Source: Dysidea avara
Taxonomy: Eukaryota; Porifera; Demospongiae; Dictyoceratida; Dysideidae
Assembly: GCF_963678975.1 (NCBI RefSeq)
Contig: NC_089272.1
Span: 8,476,408 to 8,540,407 of the forward strand
Direction of reading: 5' to 3'
DNA length: 64,000 bases
Below, piece after piece: positions 32,968 to 45,406 of the stretch. A program made the position numbers and the translations under genes. The notes beneath the pieces are model-generated. The model was given only the letters and a program-made list of their open reading frames with translations. It ran no database searches and was not told where the DNA came from. Positions within the stretch are counted from its first letter, which is position 1. Every line of letters starts with the position of its first letter.

Positions 32968-33289
32968 TTCTTAGTTGGGAAAATAATTGAATGAGTAAAT
33001 TTTATATAATTGTAACTACGTAAAGTACATATGTGAAAGAAAAGTGTTCTCATTCTGTGGATTTAACAGTCCATCTGAATGTGAACGTATATGACTGACA
33101 CATATAGTGTACTAGAAAAGAACAGTTTTACTCAGCAACCATTTGTAATTAAAAGAAAACTGGTGGCCTCTGCCCTGTGGCAATACACAGTTTCTCACTG
33201 AATGTTTTTGAGGTCTCCATAGTATCAAGGATAATGACATCACTGGATATCTCTTTGGATTATATGCCTGGCACTTGGTGGGAAGAATA

Positions 33290-33316
33290 ATAATAATAAT
33301 TTATTTATTATTGCCT
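33290..33316. repeat. (AAT)n/(TTA)n microsatellite
   Basis: Short AAT-rich tract; a similar TTA tract is at 33617-33650. Confidence 0.85.
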
Positions 33317-33799
33317 TATGGTTTAGTGAATTCATAATTATACATATGTTTATATATAAATGCAGAAATGTGTGTGTGTATGTATGCAGTGGGGTGGTAA
33401 TAGAAAAGGGCTGCTGAAAATTCTTCAGTCTGACCGGACTTTTATGATTGTTACATTTTCACTAGTCACAGTGAAAAGAACAGGTCTGGTAACCATGTAC
33501 CCAACTCTATTATCAGTGGTGGATACAGGGGGGTTGCAATGGTGTCAGCTGAAACCCACCCGAAAAGTGCGCGCCCCTAATTCATTTACGATTCTTCGTG
33601 TAAATCACCAACAGTTATTATTATTATTATTTTATTTATTATTTATCTAATTTACCAAAATGACAGGGTGGCACCAAAAGGCATAGCCTGTACAAGGGTG
33701 CTTCCCTTCAGTTATGCATAGTATATCACATTGGGACCTTTTCTGCTGGCGAAACGTCATACTTTAACAGTCAGCTACTCTAATAGAGCAATCGAACAG

Positions 33800-33935
33800 C
33801 TTTTAAAAAGGTGTACCTAAAAGGCTCAAAAAAGAAGTTGTCGGACTCGGGGAATCGAACCTGCACCTTTCAGTGAAATGCAATCTGCACCATTCTACCA
33901 CATGCTCACACACTGCTTCAGTGGTTTCTAAAGGG
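33800..33935 (-). repeat. tRNA-derived SINE-like sequence
   Basis: On the minus strand, A-box-like TGGTAGAATGG (33890-33900) and B-box GGTTCGATTCC (33851-33861) have tRNA-like spacing, followed by CCGAGTCCGACAACTTCTTT. No clean cloverleaf, so a tRNA-derived SINE or tRNA pseudogene rather than a working tRNA gene. Confidence 0.55.
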
Positions 33936-34299
33936 GTTTTAAATGTCCTACAGTTAAAACCATAACTGATATAGATACATGTCACAAAACATCACATTGG
34001 ATAATTTCATATCAAATCATCATAATGTTATTATTACAGATTTATATGTATGTGGTTTAACAATGTAACAGTGCATGGCTGCTGAAGGAGTTTTGGGTAT
34101 CAAAATACTCACATCCAAGCTTTGAAAATCCTTTTTTTCATGGGGTATGCCACAACTTGGCATGCTTATGCATGCTGCTAAGCATTGCCATACAATGTCA
34201 GATCATGTCAGATCAACTTTGACTTTGATCTGACATAATGTCAGATCAACGAAGACTAGTTATAATCCTCTCTGTACTCTCGCTCTTACTGTATTCCTA

Positions 34300-34500
34300 G
34301 GATTAGTAACAGCACCCATAGGGTTAGAAAACGCCTTTAGGATTAGGAACAGTGCCCTTAGGATTAGGAACAGCGACCTTAGGATTAGGAACAGCGCCCT
34401 TAGGATTAGGAAAAGCGCCCTTAGGATTAGGAAGAAGTGCTAATAGGATTAGGACAACGTTTTAAAACATTAGGTTAGGTTAGGGTATGGGTTAGATTAT
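34300..34500 (+). repeat. 21-bp minisatellite of telomere-like units
   Basis: About eight units of the form TTAGGATTAGGAACAGCGCCC with decay at the edges (34300-34465), followed by TTAGGTTAGGTTAGGG at about 34470-34490. The units resemble TTAGGG-type telomere repeats with inserts. It is interstitial here. Confidence 0.85.
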
Positions 34501-34549
34501 ATAGTGATATATGTTGATTTACATTTGTGACATTTAAATATGGCAAAAT

Positions 34550-34645
34550 AAGAAGAGCTGTCAGTGGTAGCTACAGTGCTGGTTAGGAACACTGCTCATT
34601 AGGCTGGAGGTCCGTGGTTCGAGTGCCCATTGTGACAAGTTTTTT
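34550..34645 (+). repeat. tRNA-derived SINE-like head
   Basis: CAGTGGTAGCTACAGTGCTGG gives an A-box-like start and GGTTCGAGTGC (34616-34626) a B-box, with a T-run following. No full tRNA fold. Probably a SINE head. Confidence 0.5.
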
Positions 34646-35275
34646 TCGTTTTCTGTACTTTTTGGTGTCATAGTTATAATGGTAACATACTGTACCTAAC
34701 GGCTTTTCTAAAAATGGCATTACGGCGTGTCAAGCACCTCTAAAAACAATTATTGTTTTAGTACTGTTGTACCTTTTTGCTACAAAACTTTCTGTGAAGG
34801 CCTGGATCAACCATGAAACAATGTTTTGGAGTGATTTTTATGATTCACAGCTGGACTAGAGCTAAGTGGGATCACAGTTATTGAATACTTCCTGAATCTG
34901 AAACCCCTTCTGAAAATTCCTAGATCCGGCCGCCACTGATTAATATGCTTGTAGCAAGTAATAGCTACAAACAAATCACCGGTGTAATCCAACTAGCTGC
35001 ATGTATACGTATACTTAATTATTACTGATGTAATAACAAATATCACTCCAATATTCAGTGGTATAATACATTCCTATGTACATGTAGTAACCAACTTATG
35101 CATGTTGCTAGCTATGTGCATTCCTGTAGTATTGAACTGTGCTTGTGATTGAATCTTTACAGCTACTAACTACATATCTAGTGCAGTGAAGTGGGTGTGT
35201 TATTTGGTGCTTAGATGAACATATACTATTGTCTGTCAATACTGCATGGCAAATTGATTTGCTCGTATTTAAAAT

Positions 35276-38200
35276 TCATAAATGTTTTTCTATAGTAGAC
35301 TTGGTAATCACTGGTTTGTGGCAGTACTGATACATGTGGCGTTTCATTCCTATATGAATCTTTAAGTGATGCTTTAATTCTGTAGACTTGTAAAATGCTT
35401 TCTGACAGTATTTACACTGGTGGGTTTTTTCGTGAGCTTTCAAGTGATATTTTAATTTAGCAGATTGTGCAAATTCTCGACCACAATACTGGCATTTGTA
35501 TGTGTCACCAGTATGTGTCCGTAAATGATTGTTAAGTGCAGAATTCACAGTAAAGGTTTCTTGGCAATATTGACACTGGTAAGGCTTCTCACCTGTATGA
35601 AGTCGTAAATGATAACGAAGAGAATTGTCATGTCTAAATGTTCTGCCACAGTATTTACACTGATAAGGTTTCTCTCCTGTATGAATTAGCAGATGACATT
35701 TAAGCTTACCACTGTCGGAAAATCTGTGGCTACAATGTTGACATTGGTATGGTTTTTCTCCAGTATGACTTCTGATATGAATTCGAAGGTTGCCAGATGT
35801 TGTAAATGATTTACCGCAATGTGTACAAGGATAAGGCTTTTCTCCTGTATGAATTAGCATGTGACGTTTTAGCTTGTAAGTGTTCGAGAAAACTTTATTA
35901 CAATATTGACACTGGTAGGCCATAATGTCTGTTGGAGCCTTTGATGCAGAAGGAGTGATCTCTTGAGAGGTAGATGTATAAAGTCCATTTTTTTCATGTC
36001 TCCTGATGTGTTGTTGAAGGTTGATTAGTGTAGTAAACACTTCTCCACATTTTCCACACTTGAACACTTGTGGATTAGCATCACGACAAGCTTGACTGTA
36101 CTTCAAGTGAATATCAAAATTTCCTTTGTCAACAAACTGTTGTTGACAACTAATGCAAGTGTAGTTTTGTGCTATAAAGGACAGTGAACTATTGAAATAC
36201 ATCAACTAGTATACAGCCATAATTACATGTACATGTGAATGTTTGTAAAGGAGTATATCAGTAACATGACAAAAAATGAGCTATTATGTGAGCTCAGCAG
36301 TGACGGATCTAGAAAAGGGGTTTCTGGGGGGTGTATTATATTTCTCCATTAGGCCATTGCATTGGTATATCAGCTAATAGCTATGTAACTACACTATTGT
36401 GCTACCATTTAAACATCCTTATACTTGCTCTTTTATCAAAGGTTTTTCCATGTTTTAAGTTCTCATGAGGGTTTCTTCTTTCATTTTCTCATTTTGAACT
36501 CATGCAGAAACAAGCGTCTGAAAAAAATAATTATTGAGTGAGCAGATGCGTGAGCTGCTGTGCATTTTGCTCAGAGACGAATAAGAAGACATTCTGTGAG
36601 TTATAATTATATTGTTATGCTACTGTTATGATAAAAGCTATTTACAACAGAAGAATGGCTTACTTAGCCAGCATCACTTTTAAAAGTCAAATTTTGAAAA
36701 GGGGTTTCTCTCGAAACTACCAAAACCCTTCTATATAGATCCGCCACTGCTCAGGTGACTGTGAATGGATATACGTACATACAGTAACTATAGTAAAGTG
36801 TGCTTTAAATTGCGGAACAAATGCAGTCTCTACTCTTCTTGAGTTTTCTAAAGGTGGCTATAGCAAATTTGTTCAAATTAAGTATGTCATGGGTTCAATC
36901 ACTAACATACATAAATTTAATAGAACACATAATTGGGAACAAGATACACCATTTGTCGAGTGTTCACTTTATAGTTGTATTGAAAAATTATGAAGTTGGC
37001 CTGTAACCAGGATTTGTGAAAGGGGGGAGGGGGGTTCTACTTTCAGATGGTAGGCGTTTACAGCAGCGGGGGTCTGGGGGCACAGCCCCCACCGCTGACA
37101 ACACTTTAATATTTCACTTCTCCTAACTGGCCTAAAATTGATAGTACACAAAAATGACTCCAAAGAGCAGTTGTAAGTGTATAATTCTGACTAATCCCTT
37201 CAAATCTGACATTTAATTTGAAGTTAATCTCAACTTCAATATGTGCAGCAACTGCATGGATTAATTTTAATTTAGTAGCTATACATAACTAGATAACTGA
37301 GTAGTTTACAGAACCCCACGCATGCCTGCCCACATACACCCCTGCACATCAGTGAAAGAGCTAGAACTTTGCAAATACTTATACTCATGCAGATAGTTTT
37401 TATTGTGAACTTCCTTGCTATATAATTAGCTGGCCAGCACTATCCCACTAACTAAACATTTAATTGAACATCAAGAGCATTACATACACATAAGCATACT
37501 AAGCAGTAACTACCATTTGTTGCCTAGCAGCTATATAAAACACAGCTACATCAGTACAATTCATTAAGGAGCTACAAATTAATAATTTGGGTTGTCTAGA
37601 CTACATATCTGAAAAATAGGTATAGCAGTGTTCAGATAAGCACATTACAGAAGCTTGGTTTTGTGTGAAAGCTTTAACCATGCATGATTAGAGTATTCTA
37701 ATGACTTTTGTTGGAGTATTTGAATGACTGTTGTATTAGTGACTGTTCTATTAGAGTATATCGATCTTTTTAGCAACTTTTCATCCCCACCCAGATCTTA
37801 GCTGTGCAGAGGTGGGGCTTAGCTCCACTTTAGTTAACACCTCAGAACAGCCTTCATTGCGCTACATATGGCCCCTCTCTACCTTTCGGGCACCCACGTC
37901 TTATACGCCATCTTATAAAACTTTTTTTTAAAATCAGTGGTATTAATCCTGGAGGTGGGTTCATCCGAACCACTCGACCCCCCCCCCCCCCTCTCCCCCC
38001 GGTTACAGGCCTGTGCTAATTAAAAAGTGCCACCTAGAGATATTTGTCAGGGCATAACAATTTAACACAAGCATCCGTGGATGTTTGTATCCCAGCTTAT
38101 GTTATATATTATACTAGCAATGCATTCCTTCTGTTATTGTTGACCTAGTCCTGTACCAGCAGGTGAAAAGTTTCTAATCTGCAGTAGTGAGAATATCACT

Positions 38201-40172
38201 ACCTCATCACAACTGGTGTACAACTCTTACTAGTAATATATGGTCCACTGGTAGTCCCAATTGTTTGACATACTGCTCGCCATACCATACTAATAGTTCT
38301 GTGCCTGGTAGAATATCCTTAAAGGTGTAGCAGTAAATATTACCCTGGTATTGGAATGATAATAAATTCTGTTCTTCTTCATTTCTAGCACAATTGATAA
38401 ATCTCAACCAACTAGCATGTTCCTCATTCTTGCCATCAATGTAGTATGACTCAGAACTACTCCTCCTAATCTAATAACAGAAACTTAATCCGTTTTCACA
38501 GTGTTACTCATGCATGTATGTACCTCCCAGAAGTAACTTGTATCAGTTTCATCAGTTATATCTTGTTTCTTTACCACCTCTCCCTTGTAAGGACCAATCC
38601 TAGTCCTTCTGGGTATAAACTCTTTGGCAAACACTCCCTTGCCAGCATTCATAATAGAGGACATCTTCACTGTTATTTGTAGTGGTACTGGTACACTGGT
38701 AAAGAATTTTGAGTCTTGGTCCCACCCCTGGGATTCATCCAATGGTATTAGAGGACCATGTACTGGACTGTCATCAAGGTGTGGTATACTACGTCCATCA
38801 CAAACTAGAAAAAACATGCAAATCATATAATCACACTTGCTTGCTGTGACTGAACTTGCTTTTTTCACAGTTACCATCAACACCAATTATTGTTGGTGTC
38901 AGAATAAGTGTTACCACAAGCTGTCAACACTGTCCAATATAATTACTGTATGAAAGCAACTTTTTGATGAGTTCAAGGAAATTGGAGCACAGGCAGGCCA
39001 ACCCATTAAACTCACCAAAAAGTTAGCTACAGTGAAAGATATCATGATGCTTAACATACAAACCTCAGTTAGTGTTATGGTTTTAGCTAAACTTTGGTTT
39101 TCATTGAGTGTATAGGTTCTTTCTTCTTCCTTAATAGTAAAATAACCTTTTGACGTGCATTTTCAAGGCAGAAAATATAGGAGGGAGGTGGCTGTCAGTG
39201 TTACCTCAGTGTTTATAGGTACACACCTGTATTCAGCTTTTGCCAATGTTTTATATATAATTATTATGTTTTTGTTCTTATATTGATTGGTGTTAACAGC
39301 AGTGACCTACTTTTTGGCCAGTGGAAATAGACAACAAGTGTACTGATATTACTAGGCATAAAAAACTTTGCATAGCTAGCATTTTGACTAGGTGTGCATT
39401 TTTCTCACTGAGTTGCACACACATACATGTATTTACAAAAGCCTTAGCCTCTTTCACATGAAGTGGGAGAAGACAATAAAGTATACAGTTGACTGTGGTA
39501 ATTATATGTGACCGGATCTGTGAAAAGGGGCCTTCCACACACATCCAATTTCCCGAAGTTGACTACTCATAACTTCAGATTAGAAATGGTTAATGACTTG
39601 AACTTTTGTCAGTGGTGAGCACCAACATAACATGGCTGGAGAAATTTTCAGGTTAATATGTTTCTTCAGAGTTATGGTCTTCCAGGTTCATAGAATTGGA
39701 TGTGCATGGAAGACCACTTTTCGCAAATCTGATCACGTATATTCTTACAAGTTTGATCACCTTCACTGCTATTGTCACTGCAGCTACCATCATCATCATT
39801 ATCATCATCACTGATGTCTCCATAATTATAAGGCGGTCTCACTGTGGCCGTTCTTTTGGGATACTTTTTCAGTGGAACACACTCAACATCTGAATGGAAT
39901 TTACGTATGTATTTGACTTGTACTATGCATAATAGAAATGATACTACAAAAGAACACAAATTTAATATTAGATAGCTCTTGAAAAACAAACCCAAAGAGT
40001 AGTGTGATAAGTACTAAGTGACTGTTCTATTAGAGTATCTTGTAGGTACGTATATCCAAAAGATTATTAATTAGTTCATCACTACACTTTTGTGGAGAAT
40101 ATTATGCAGCTCACCTTCAGATTTTTCAGAAGTCCAATCCAAATCATCATCTTTACAATGAGGCCTGGCCAT
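35276..40172 (-). CDS. PRDM9-like PR/SET-domain plus C2H2 zinc-finger protein
   Basis: Minus-strand exons: 40172-40115 (MARPHCKDDDLDWTSEKSE), 39889-39749 (acidic linker with ISDDDNDDDGSC), 38804-38524 and 38470 to about 38217 (PR/SET), 36171-35276 (zinc fingers). The first three junctions join in phase. The fourth (donor near 38216 to 36171) does not, so an exon or different donor is missing. PR/SET motifs: HGPLIPLDE, NAGKGVFAKEF, FINCARNEEEQNLLSFQYQ and LLVWYGEQY, including the Tyr used by PRDM9-type methyltransferases. The last exon holds one degenerate and eight canonical C2H2 fingers with TGEKPYQC linkers. Likely role: DNA-binding histone H3 methyltransferase in the nucleus. No KRAB or SSXRD domain is seen. 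The fingers differ from each other, unlike vertebrate PRDM9 arrays. Confidence 0.82.
36298..36749. mobile_element. hAT-like MITE in PRDM9-like intron
   Basis: 452 bp; ends CAGTGACGGATCTAGAAAAGG and CTATATAGATCCGCCACTG; CTCAG at both flanks. AAAAGGGGTTTCT-type sequence lies just inside both ends. Non-coding. Confidence 0.7.
36996..38013. mobile_element. ~1 kb TIR element in PRDM9-like intron
   Basis: Ends GGCCTGTAACCAGG and CCCGGTTACAGGCC with G-rich/C-rich subterminal runs (a poly-C at 37978-37992). No clear target duplication. Contains the dispersed GACTGTTCTATTAGAGTATA motif at 37741-37760. No transposase. Confidence 0.5.
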
Positions 40173-42170
40173 TGTGATTTCTTTGTAGATATATGCAACT
40201 TAGCTGACTTTGTGCAGGGGTACTGAAAGCAATGAAACACTACAACAAAGACAACTGTAGTCATCATAGTTAAATGTGGATAACCAATCCAAATTGCACA
40301 TTTGCCACATTATAACTTAGTGAGCCTGCATATGAAATTTACACCAGAATTGCACCAATTTAGAGCATTCCCGTACAGTTTTCTGCATAATAAGATAGAT
40401 AATCTGACAAGTTGGATGAGCAAACTAGTACCATGACTGCCCAAAAAGGGAAGGAGGTGGTGGGTGGTGGAGAGATAGACAAAATGGAGGGGCACTACAA
40501 ATAAAGTCCAGGGCTATATACTGGATCCATAGTAGCTGATATGTAACAGAATCAGTACAAAAATTATTTGGTCAACTGTAGCAGGCCATCCACCTGATTC
40601 TTGTCCAGCCAGGTTTTTACCAAGGCCAGAAGTCGCCATTTGAGTTTGCCACACCACCCAGTAAACACAGCTCCTTTAAAAACCAACCTCCAGTAGTTTG
40701 AGTGATGTTGAACTACCCATGCACTGGTGGTGTTAGTTTGATTTTACGAGATGTGTGAATCAAATTAGTTTTAGTCACAAATAAGTTGGAAATTTATTTA
40801 TAATTTAATATAACCAGAATATGCAGTGAGCTAATATACCTATTCTAAGTATTACTAGCTATTTCATATTTGATTTGTACACCCACTTTGCAACACATTA
40901 AAGAACAAGAAATTACCACTTTTTAAACCTCCAACCCCAACAAGACCCGGCTCAGTCTCTTCATTTTTTTCTATCTACAATTTTGCTTTCATACTATATA
41001 TCTAACCTCGCCAAAAAACTCTAACTCACATCAATTTTCCATATTGTAATTGTATTAATTTTATTAATTTGTCTGTATGGTTTTCTTCATTTGTGAAGTT
41101 GTACAATATAGGTACTGTAAATACGTAGAAATATGATGTAAGACTCTCATCTAGGATTTCTATTGACTGAGAAAAAATTGATCGGTTCTGCACAGGCTCA
41201 AGAGTGAATTAAGCAATTATGATATGCACAGTAAGTTTACTTTTGGTTATTTAAAGTCTTGAAACCCAAAACCTCACACATTAATAAATCATCTTTGACA
41301 GTGCTGTCTAAAAGATTCCTGGTTATAGAAGTTTTTGGTCAGTCAGAAACACCAACAAGAAGAACATCAAACTCAAGTGTACTTGATACTTTTATGAAAC
41401 ACCACATCAAACTCAAGTGTACTTGTAATTAGTACATACTTTATGATAATTAAGTGGCACATATATTAATTAGTACATAATTATAATTACGTATATAAGG
41501 CTTGGGTATTTGCAGTTAATGACTCAGTAAGATTTTCCTTTACTGAGATAAAAATTCAGCCTGTCATTAAAATTCTAGTTCATTGCAACTAAAATTTGAT
41601 GAATCCATGCATCTCACATTGGTAACAGTGGTCTGAACATTCTGAAAATGGTACCTCACTCACTCAACCACATAGCTATTATACTTAAGTTAGATTGAAT
41701 AGTCGTGATCAACTAGCCTTCTCCTATCACCAGTGTCTTTCTGGTTTCTTGGAGATAATTTCTTTGTGGACATTTTACTGTGATTGTACTCTGAAACTGA
41801 TGAAATTGGTTGGCCTTCTAAATACGTGTAGCTTGTCAATATCAACAGAAACAATTAACTGATATCCAATCAGCTATACTGTACATTGCAGTAACAAACT
41901 CGCCTCAGTCATGTAATCGAGAGCACTGCTTGGCATATCAGGGAGGAGAACAATCACTGAGACAGCTAATCCCGTTTTGTTCCTAATGACAAGTGACAAA
42001 ATCAATCCATAAATTGTTTCTATCTTTCTTAAGGATATGTTTGATCACCCGATGGAGGTCCGCCGATAACTTGTAAGGACAGTTTCAGCAGTGGTAAGCT
42101 GCAAGCTTTAATTTGAGAAAGCATTCTGTTCCGTAGTTTAGTCCACCATTCCATTCCATTCCGTAGAATA
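40173..42170. other. Intergenic, no gene seen
   Basis: About 2 kb of AT-rich sequence. A 22-bp phrase containing CATCAAACTCAAGTGTACTT is directly repeated near 41366 and 41405. Nothing else recognised. Confidence 0.5.
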
Positions 42171-42177
42171 GACCCCA

Positions 42178-42230
42178 CCTACTTTTGGCTATCATCTTGA
42201 AATGAGACCACCAAATTAGCCAAAAGTAGG
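42178..42230. repeat. Short hairpin CCTACTTTTGGCT/AGCCAAAAGTAGG
   Basis: 13-bp arms with a 27-bp loop. The same AGTAGGGATT phrase recurs at about 42366 and 43567 and in the element at 18.9-20.0 kb, suggesting a shared repeat family. Confidence 0.5.
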
Positions 42231-42364
42231 GATTAAAATGTGTCTAATTTTAGCAAGTAACCATCTAATCTTGTTTCCTTACTTTTTGTTGCGTGGATTG
42301 GTCTCATTGCAGCTGTAACATTTTTGAGCTTGTTTCCTTATACTTTTTGTAGCATGTGTATTAT

Positions 42365-43600
42365 ATCAATCCCTACTTCCTTTTAAATTATTATTTTTTT
42401 AAAATAGCTAGTTTGTTTACTTTTATGCCCTGCTAGCTAGCTAGCCATAAGTGACCCAGTCTGGGAAAACCGATCTTATCGCCTATTTAAAAATATGAGT
42501 AATGCTGGTTTTAATTATTTAGTGTGTTGTAGCTCGCCAATGGTTGAAGCTATATGTACCAAATTTTTCACACATTTTACACGAATTCCTTACCTTCCAG
42601 AACATCTCCGGTGCAAGTAGCCAACAACAAAGTTTCAGATAGTTTTTAAACCGTGGTTGACTGTATCAGGCAAGCTCCCGAGGGGTCCTTCACTATACAT
42701 CTCATCAACAAAATGTTGAAAATTGAACTTTGAGGATGCAAATTTCCACCTTTCTACATATTTCAAAATAAATTTCCACCTTTCTAAATACATTTCCATA
42801 CATTTCTGACCTTTCGACACCTCGAACAAAGTGGTGTTGTTTGTATTGGACATAAAGGTAACCTACACAAGTAAGTATACACTACTGACATGATTTTACT
42901 GTAAAAATACACTGAAATTCAATTTCAGAGCATTAGTTTTAAATTTTTTTCTGGGGAGACTCCCTAGTTTAGCAGGCTTTCTCACATGCTTTACATATTC
43001 AACCACCATTTTATCTTTACCATTGTCTAACCCCCCCCACCACAAGGTGCTAGCTATGCCTATGTGAAAGACATAATTACCTCATAAATAACTAATCCGG
43101 TAAGATTACAAAACAACTATACAGCATTAATAAATGCTAGAGATGACTCCTTGACTACTAACCTACATGTTCAGGCACTGACGCATGCTGCAATGATCAA
43201 GCATCACAACTATCAATTATCTTTCGTGAAGAACAAGAAAGGCTTGAATAATGAACAGCATGGTGCAGCAGACAAAACGTAATCGAAACAACAGATTCGT
43301 GAATCCACTGTCATTACCTTGGCTGTCTGAAATTTCTGGAGCCATACACCTTTCGCTACTGGGTCTTACGGCAGGAAGATGAAATGTAGGTAAATCTCAA
43401 ATCTTTTAAATTCACTGTACATTGAATCATTCGACTTTTCGCTTCGTTTAACCAAGGTACAGCATCATTACAACAGTACTAATGCATTCCAGGTGGTTTT
43501 TTGGGTAAAATTTGTTGCAAGGCTGTTTTTTTTAAGAGTACCAAAATTACGAAGCCGTATTATTTCTTACTGATCCCTACTTATTAAGTACTATTGTACT
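42365..43600. repeat. Repeat flanked by ATCCCTACTT sequences
   Basis: Begins TCAATCCCTACTTCC and ends TGATCCCTACTTATTAAGTACT with a small hairpin (AAGTACTATTGTACTT). The same arrangement occurs at 19116-19994. Includes a tandem duplication of AATTTCCACCTTTCTA at about 42735 and 42770. The minus-strand frame 42635-42853 within it matches no family I know. Confidence 0.35.
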
Positions 43601-44032
43601 TAAAAGTATTTGTTTAATCACTGTTAGTATAATTAATCGGTTTTAAGGAGTTGAAATACTCTAATGAAACAATCAGGCTAACTGACTACTACTTTAATAG
43701 ATCAGCCAATCAGTTGCTGTAGCTTTTTGAAAGGCACATCCACCTATATAATCATACCACAACTCAGCTATAATACTTAGAAAGACGAACAATATAGGAT
43801 ATCAATGTATCCCATTCCACAGTGATCTAGGAGAACTGGTTTTATCATATGTATGTAAATATGATATATGTGATAATACGTACAGTATACACTAAACGTT
43901 TGTGGATTCCAAGTCAAACGAGGCTAGATTTCATTTGAAATGTTCATGATGAAATGCTCATGCATTTGCACACTAACCTGGTTGTTAGGTACAGGTTCTG
44001 TTTAAAACTACATTATTTATTTATTATTATTA

Positions 44033-44320
44033 TTACTGTGTCAACTTCGCAAGCGAAGACTTTACACAGGGGGTGGGAAGATTTATGCAATTACAATTGA
44101 TTAATTTGATTCTTAAATTGTTGGTAATTTCTTTGATGTGATTAGGTAAGTTATTCCAGATATTACAAGCATTAGGTCCGAACGAGTGCTGATAAATGTC
44201 TGTTCTTGCAAATGGAACTAAAATATTATTCGTGTGAGATCTTCTTGTGATGGTGGATTCTGCTGTTGTTGTGGTATTAGATGAAATGATGTCACTGAGT
44301 GGGACACATGTCAAGTTAGT
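44033..44320 (-). mobile_element. LINE ORF2 C-terminal tail
   Basis: Minus strand encodes RRSHTNN, FARTDIYQHSFGPNA and IWNNLPNHIKEI before a stop at 44033. The pattern Y-x-x-SF-x-P-x-x-x-x-WN-x-LP is the typical end of non-LTR reverse transcriptase proteins. Everything upstream is missing (5' truncation). An ATT-rich tract at 44010-44035 may be its 3' tail. Confidence 0.75.
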
Positions 44321-44524
44321 TAAGTTACTTCACATGCTAAATAAGTCTTCATCACAGATTGTATATGAAGTAACATCTTAATAGACTTTGAAGGATGTTA
44401 AGGTTCCCTGGACACTTTTTACTTCATTATCAGCAGTGCCCTCTTCCGTTTTTGAAAAGCTAAGATCAAAGGAAAATGTCACATTTTTGTGGTTTGACCT
44501 TTTCCTTTAAGTAATTATAATCCA

Positions 44525-44640
44525 TACAAAAACAGCCAAGCTGTGGAAAAATGATGCGGCTTTAGAAAGCCTGGGTGAAAAATGTTGTGAAATCAAAGGT
44601 GGTGGCCAAGAAATGGCTGCAATGATGTTAATGCTAATAC
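44525..44640 (+). repeat. Half-arm relative of the S element foldback
   Basis: AAAACAGCCAAGCTGTGGAAAA, then a diverged version of the same succession as the F1/F2 arms ending in GGTGGCCAAGAAATGGCTGC. Only one arm is well preserved, so the arm unit exists independently of S elements. A smaller piece is at 51440-51490. Confidence 0.6.
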
Positions 44641-44796
44641 GTTTTAACAGTGCACACAGCCATTATTAAAATTTTTTAGCATTTAATAAGCATTCCACAA
44701 ATCTAAACAGGAAGTTCCGTGACAATCACTGACAAAGTTATGGTCATTTTATTAAACCTACGTAAGCTGCTGTAATATTTACTAATGAACTTTGAA

Positions 44797-45354
44797 CAGA
44801 GTTGGGGTCGTTACACTAAAAATGTAACTAGTTACACATTACTCATTACTTTTACGCGATGTAGTTACATATTACTTACTGAAAAAAGAAACGAGTTACA
44901 TATTACTTGCTACTCTGAGGGCTGTAACTAGTAATAATATTGCATATTGCAATTGTTCGTTACAAACTATAAAGTAAGTCCAACCTTCTAAATACAAGCT
45001 AGCTACCAGTCTACAACTACAAGTGACACGAGCGAGACACGTGTTTCTCTGGTGTAGTTCAGCCACAAATATATATATACTTTGTTGTTGTATCTTGGCC
45101 TCAAGGGTACTCCTCATACACTATCATTCTTTGTCCATGCCTATAACGCTATCTCCAGTCTTGTCTGGACCCAAAATGCAATCAATCACGTTCCTGGATA
45201 CAATGCGCCTTAAAAGGAAGTAATGCATTACATTCGTTACAATTTCCAGAAGTAATATCCGTTACATATTACTCACTACTTTGTCATGTAACACGTTATA
45301 TTACTCGTTACTGTAAAAGTAATATAATTACGTAACGCGTTACCCCCAACTCAG
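44797..45354. mobile_element. Non-autonomous hAT element with perfect 8-bp TSD
   Basis: 558 bp, ends CAGAGTTGGGG and CCCCAACTCAG, flanked by ACTTTGAA at 44789-44796 and 45355-45362. The interior is built of GTAACTAGTTACA/CGTAACGCGTTAC-like stretches, a composition known from hAT elements in several animal genomes. No transposase frame. Confidence 0.92.
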
Positions 45355-45406
45355 ACTTTGAATGGTAAAAAATTTGGTGTGAGAAAGTTTCTTGATAGAG
45401 TCCATG

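Noticed and set aside
33800-34645. Two tRNA genes
   Set aside because: A/B boxes are present but acceptor and anticodon stems do not pair convincingly; treated as SINE-like.
33510-34957. A 1.4 kb hAT-like element with ends CAGTGGTGGATACAGG and CCTAGATCCGGCCGCCACTG
   Set aside because: The ends are only loosely complementary and no target duplication is visible; could be two unrelated termini.
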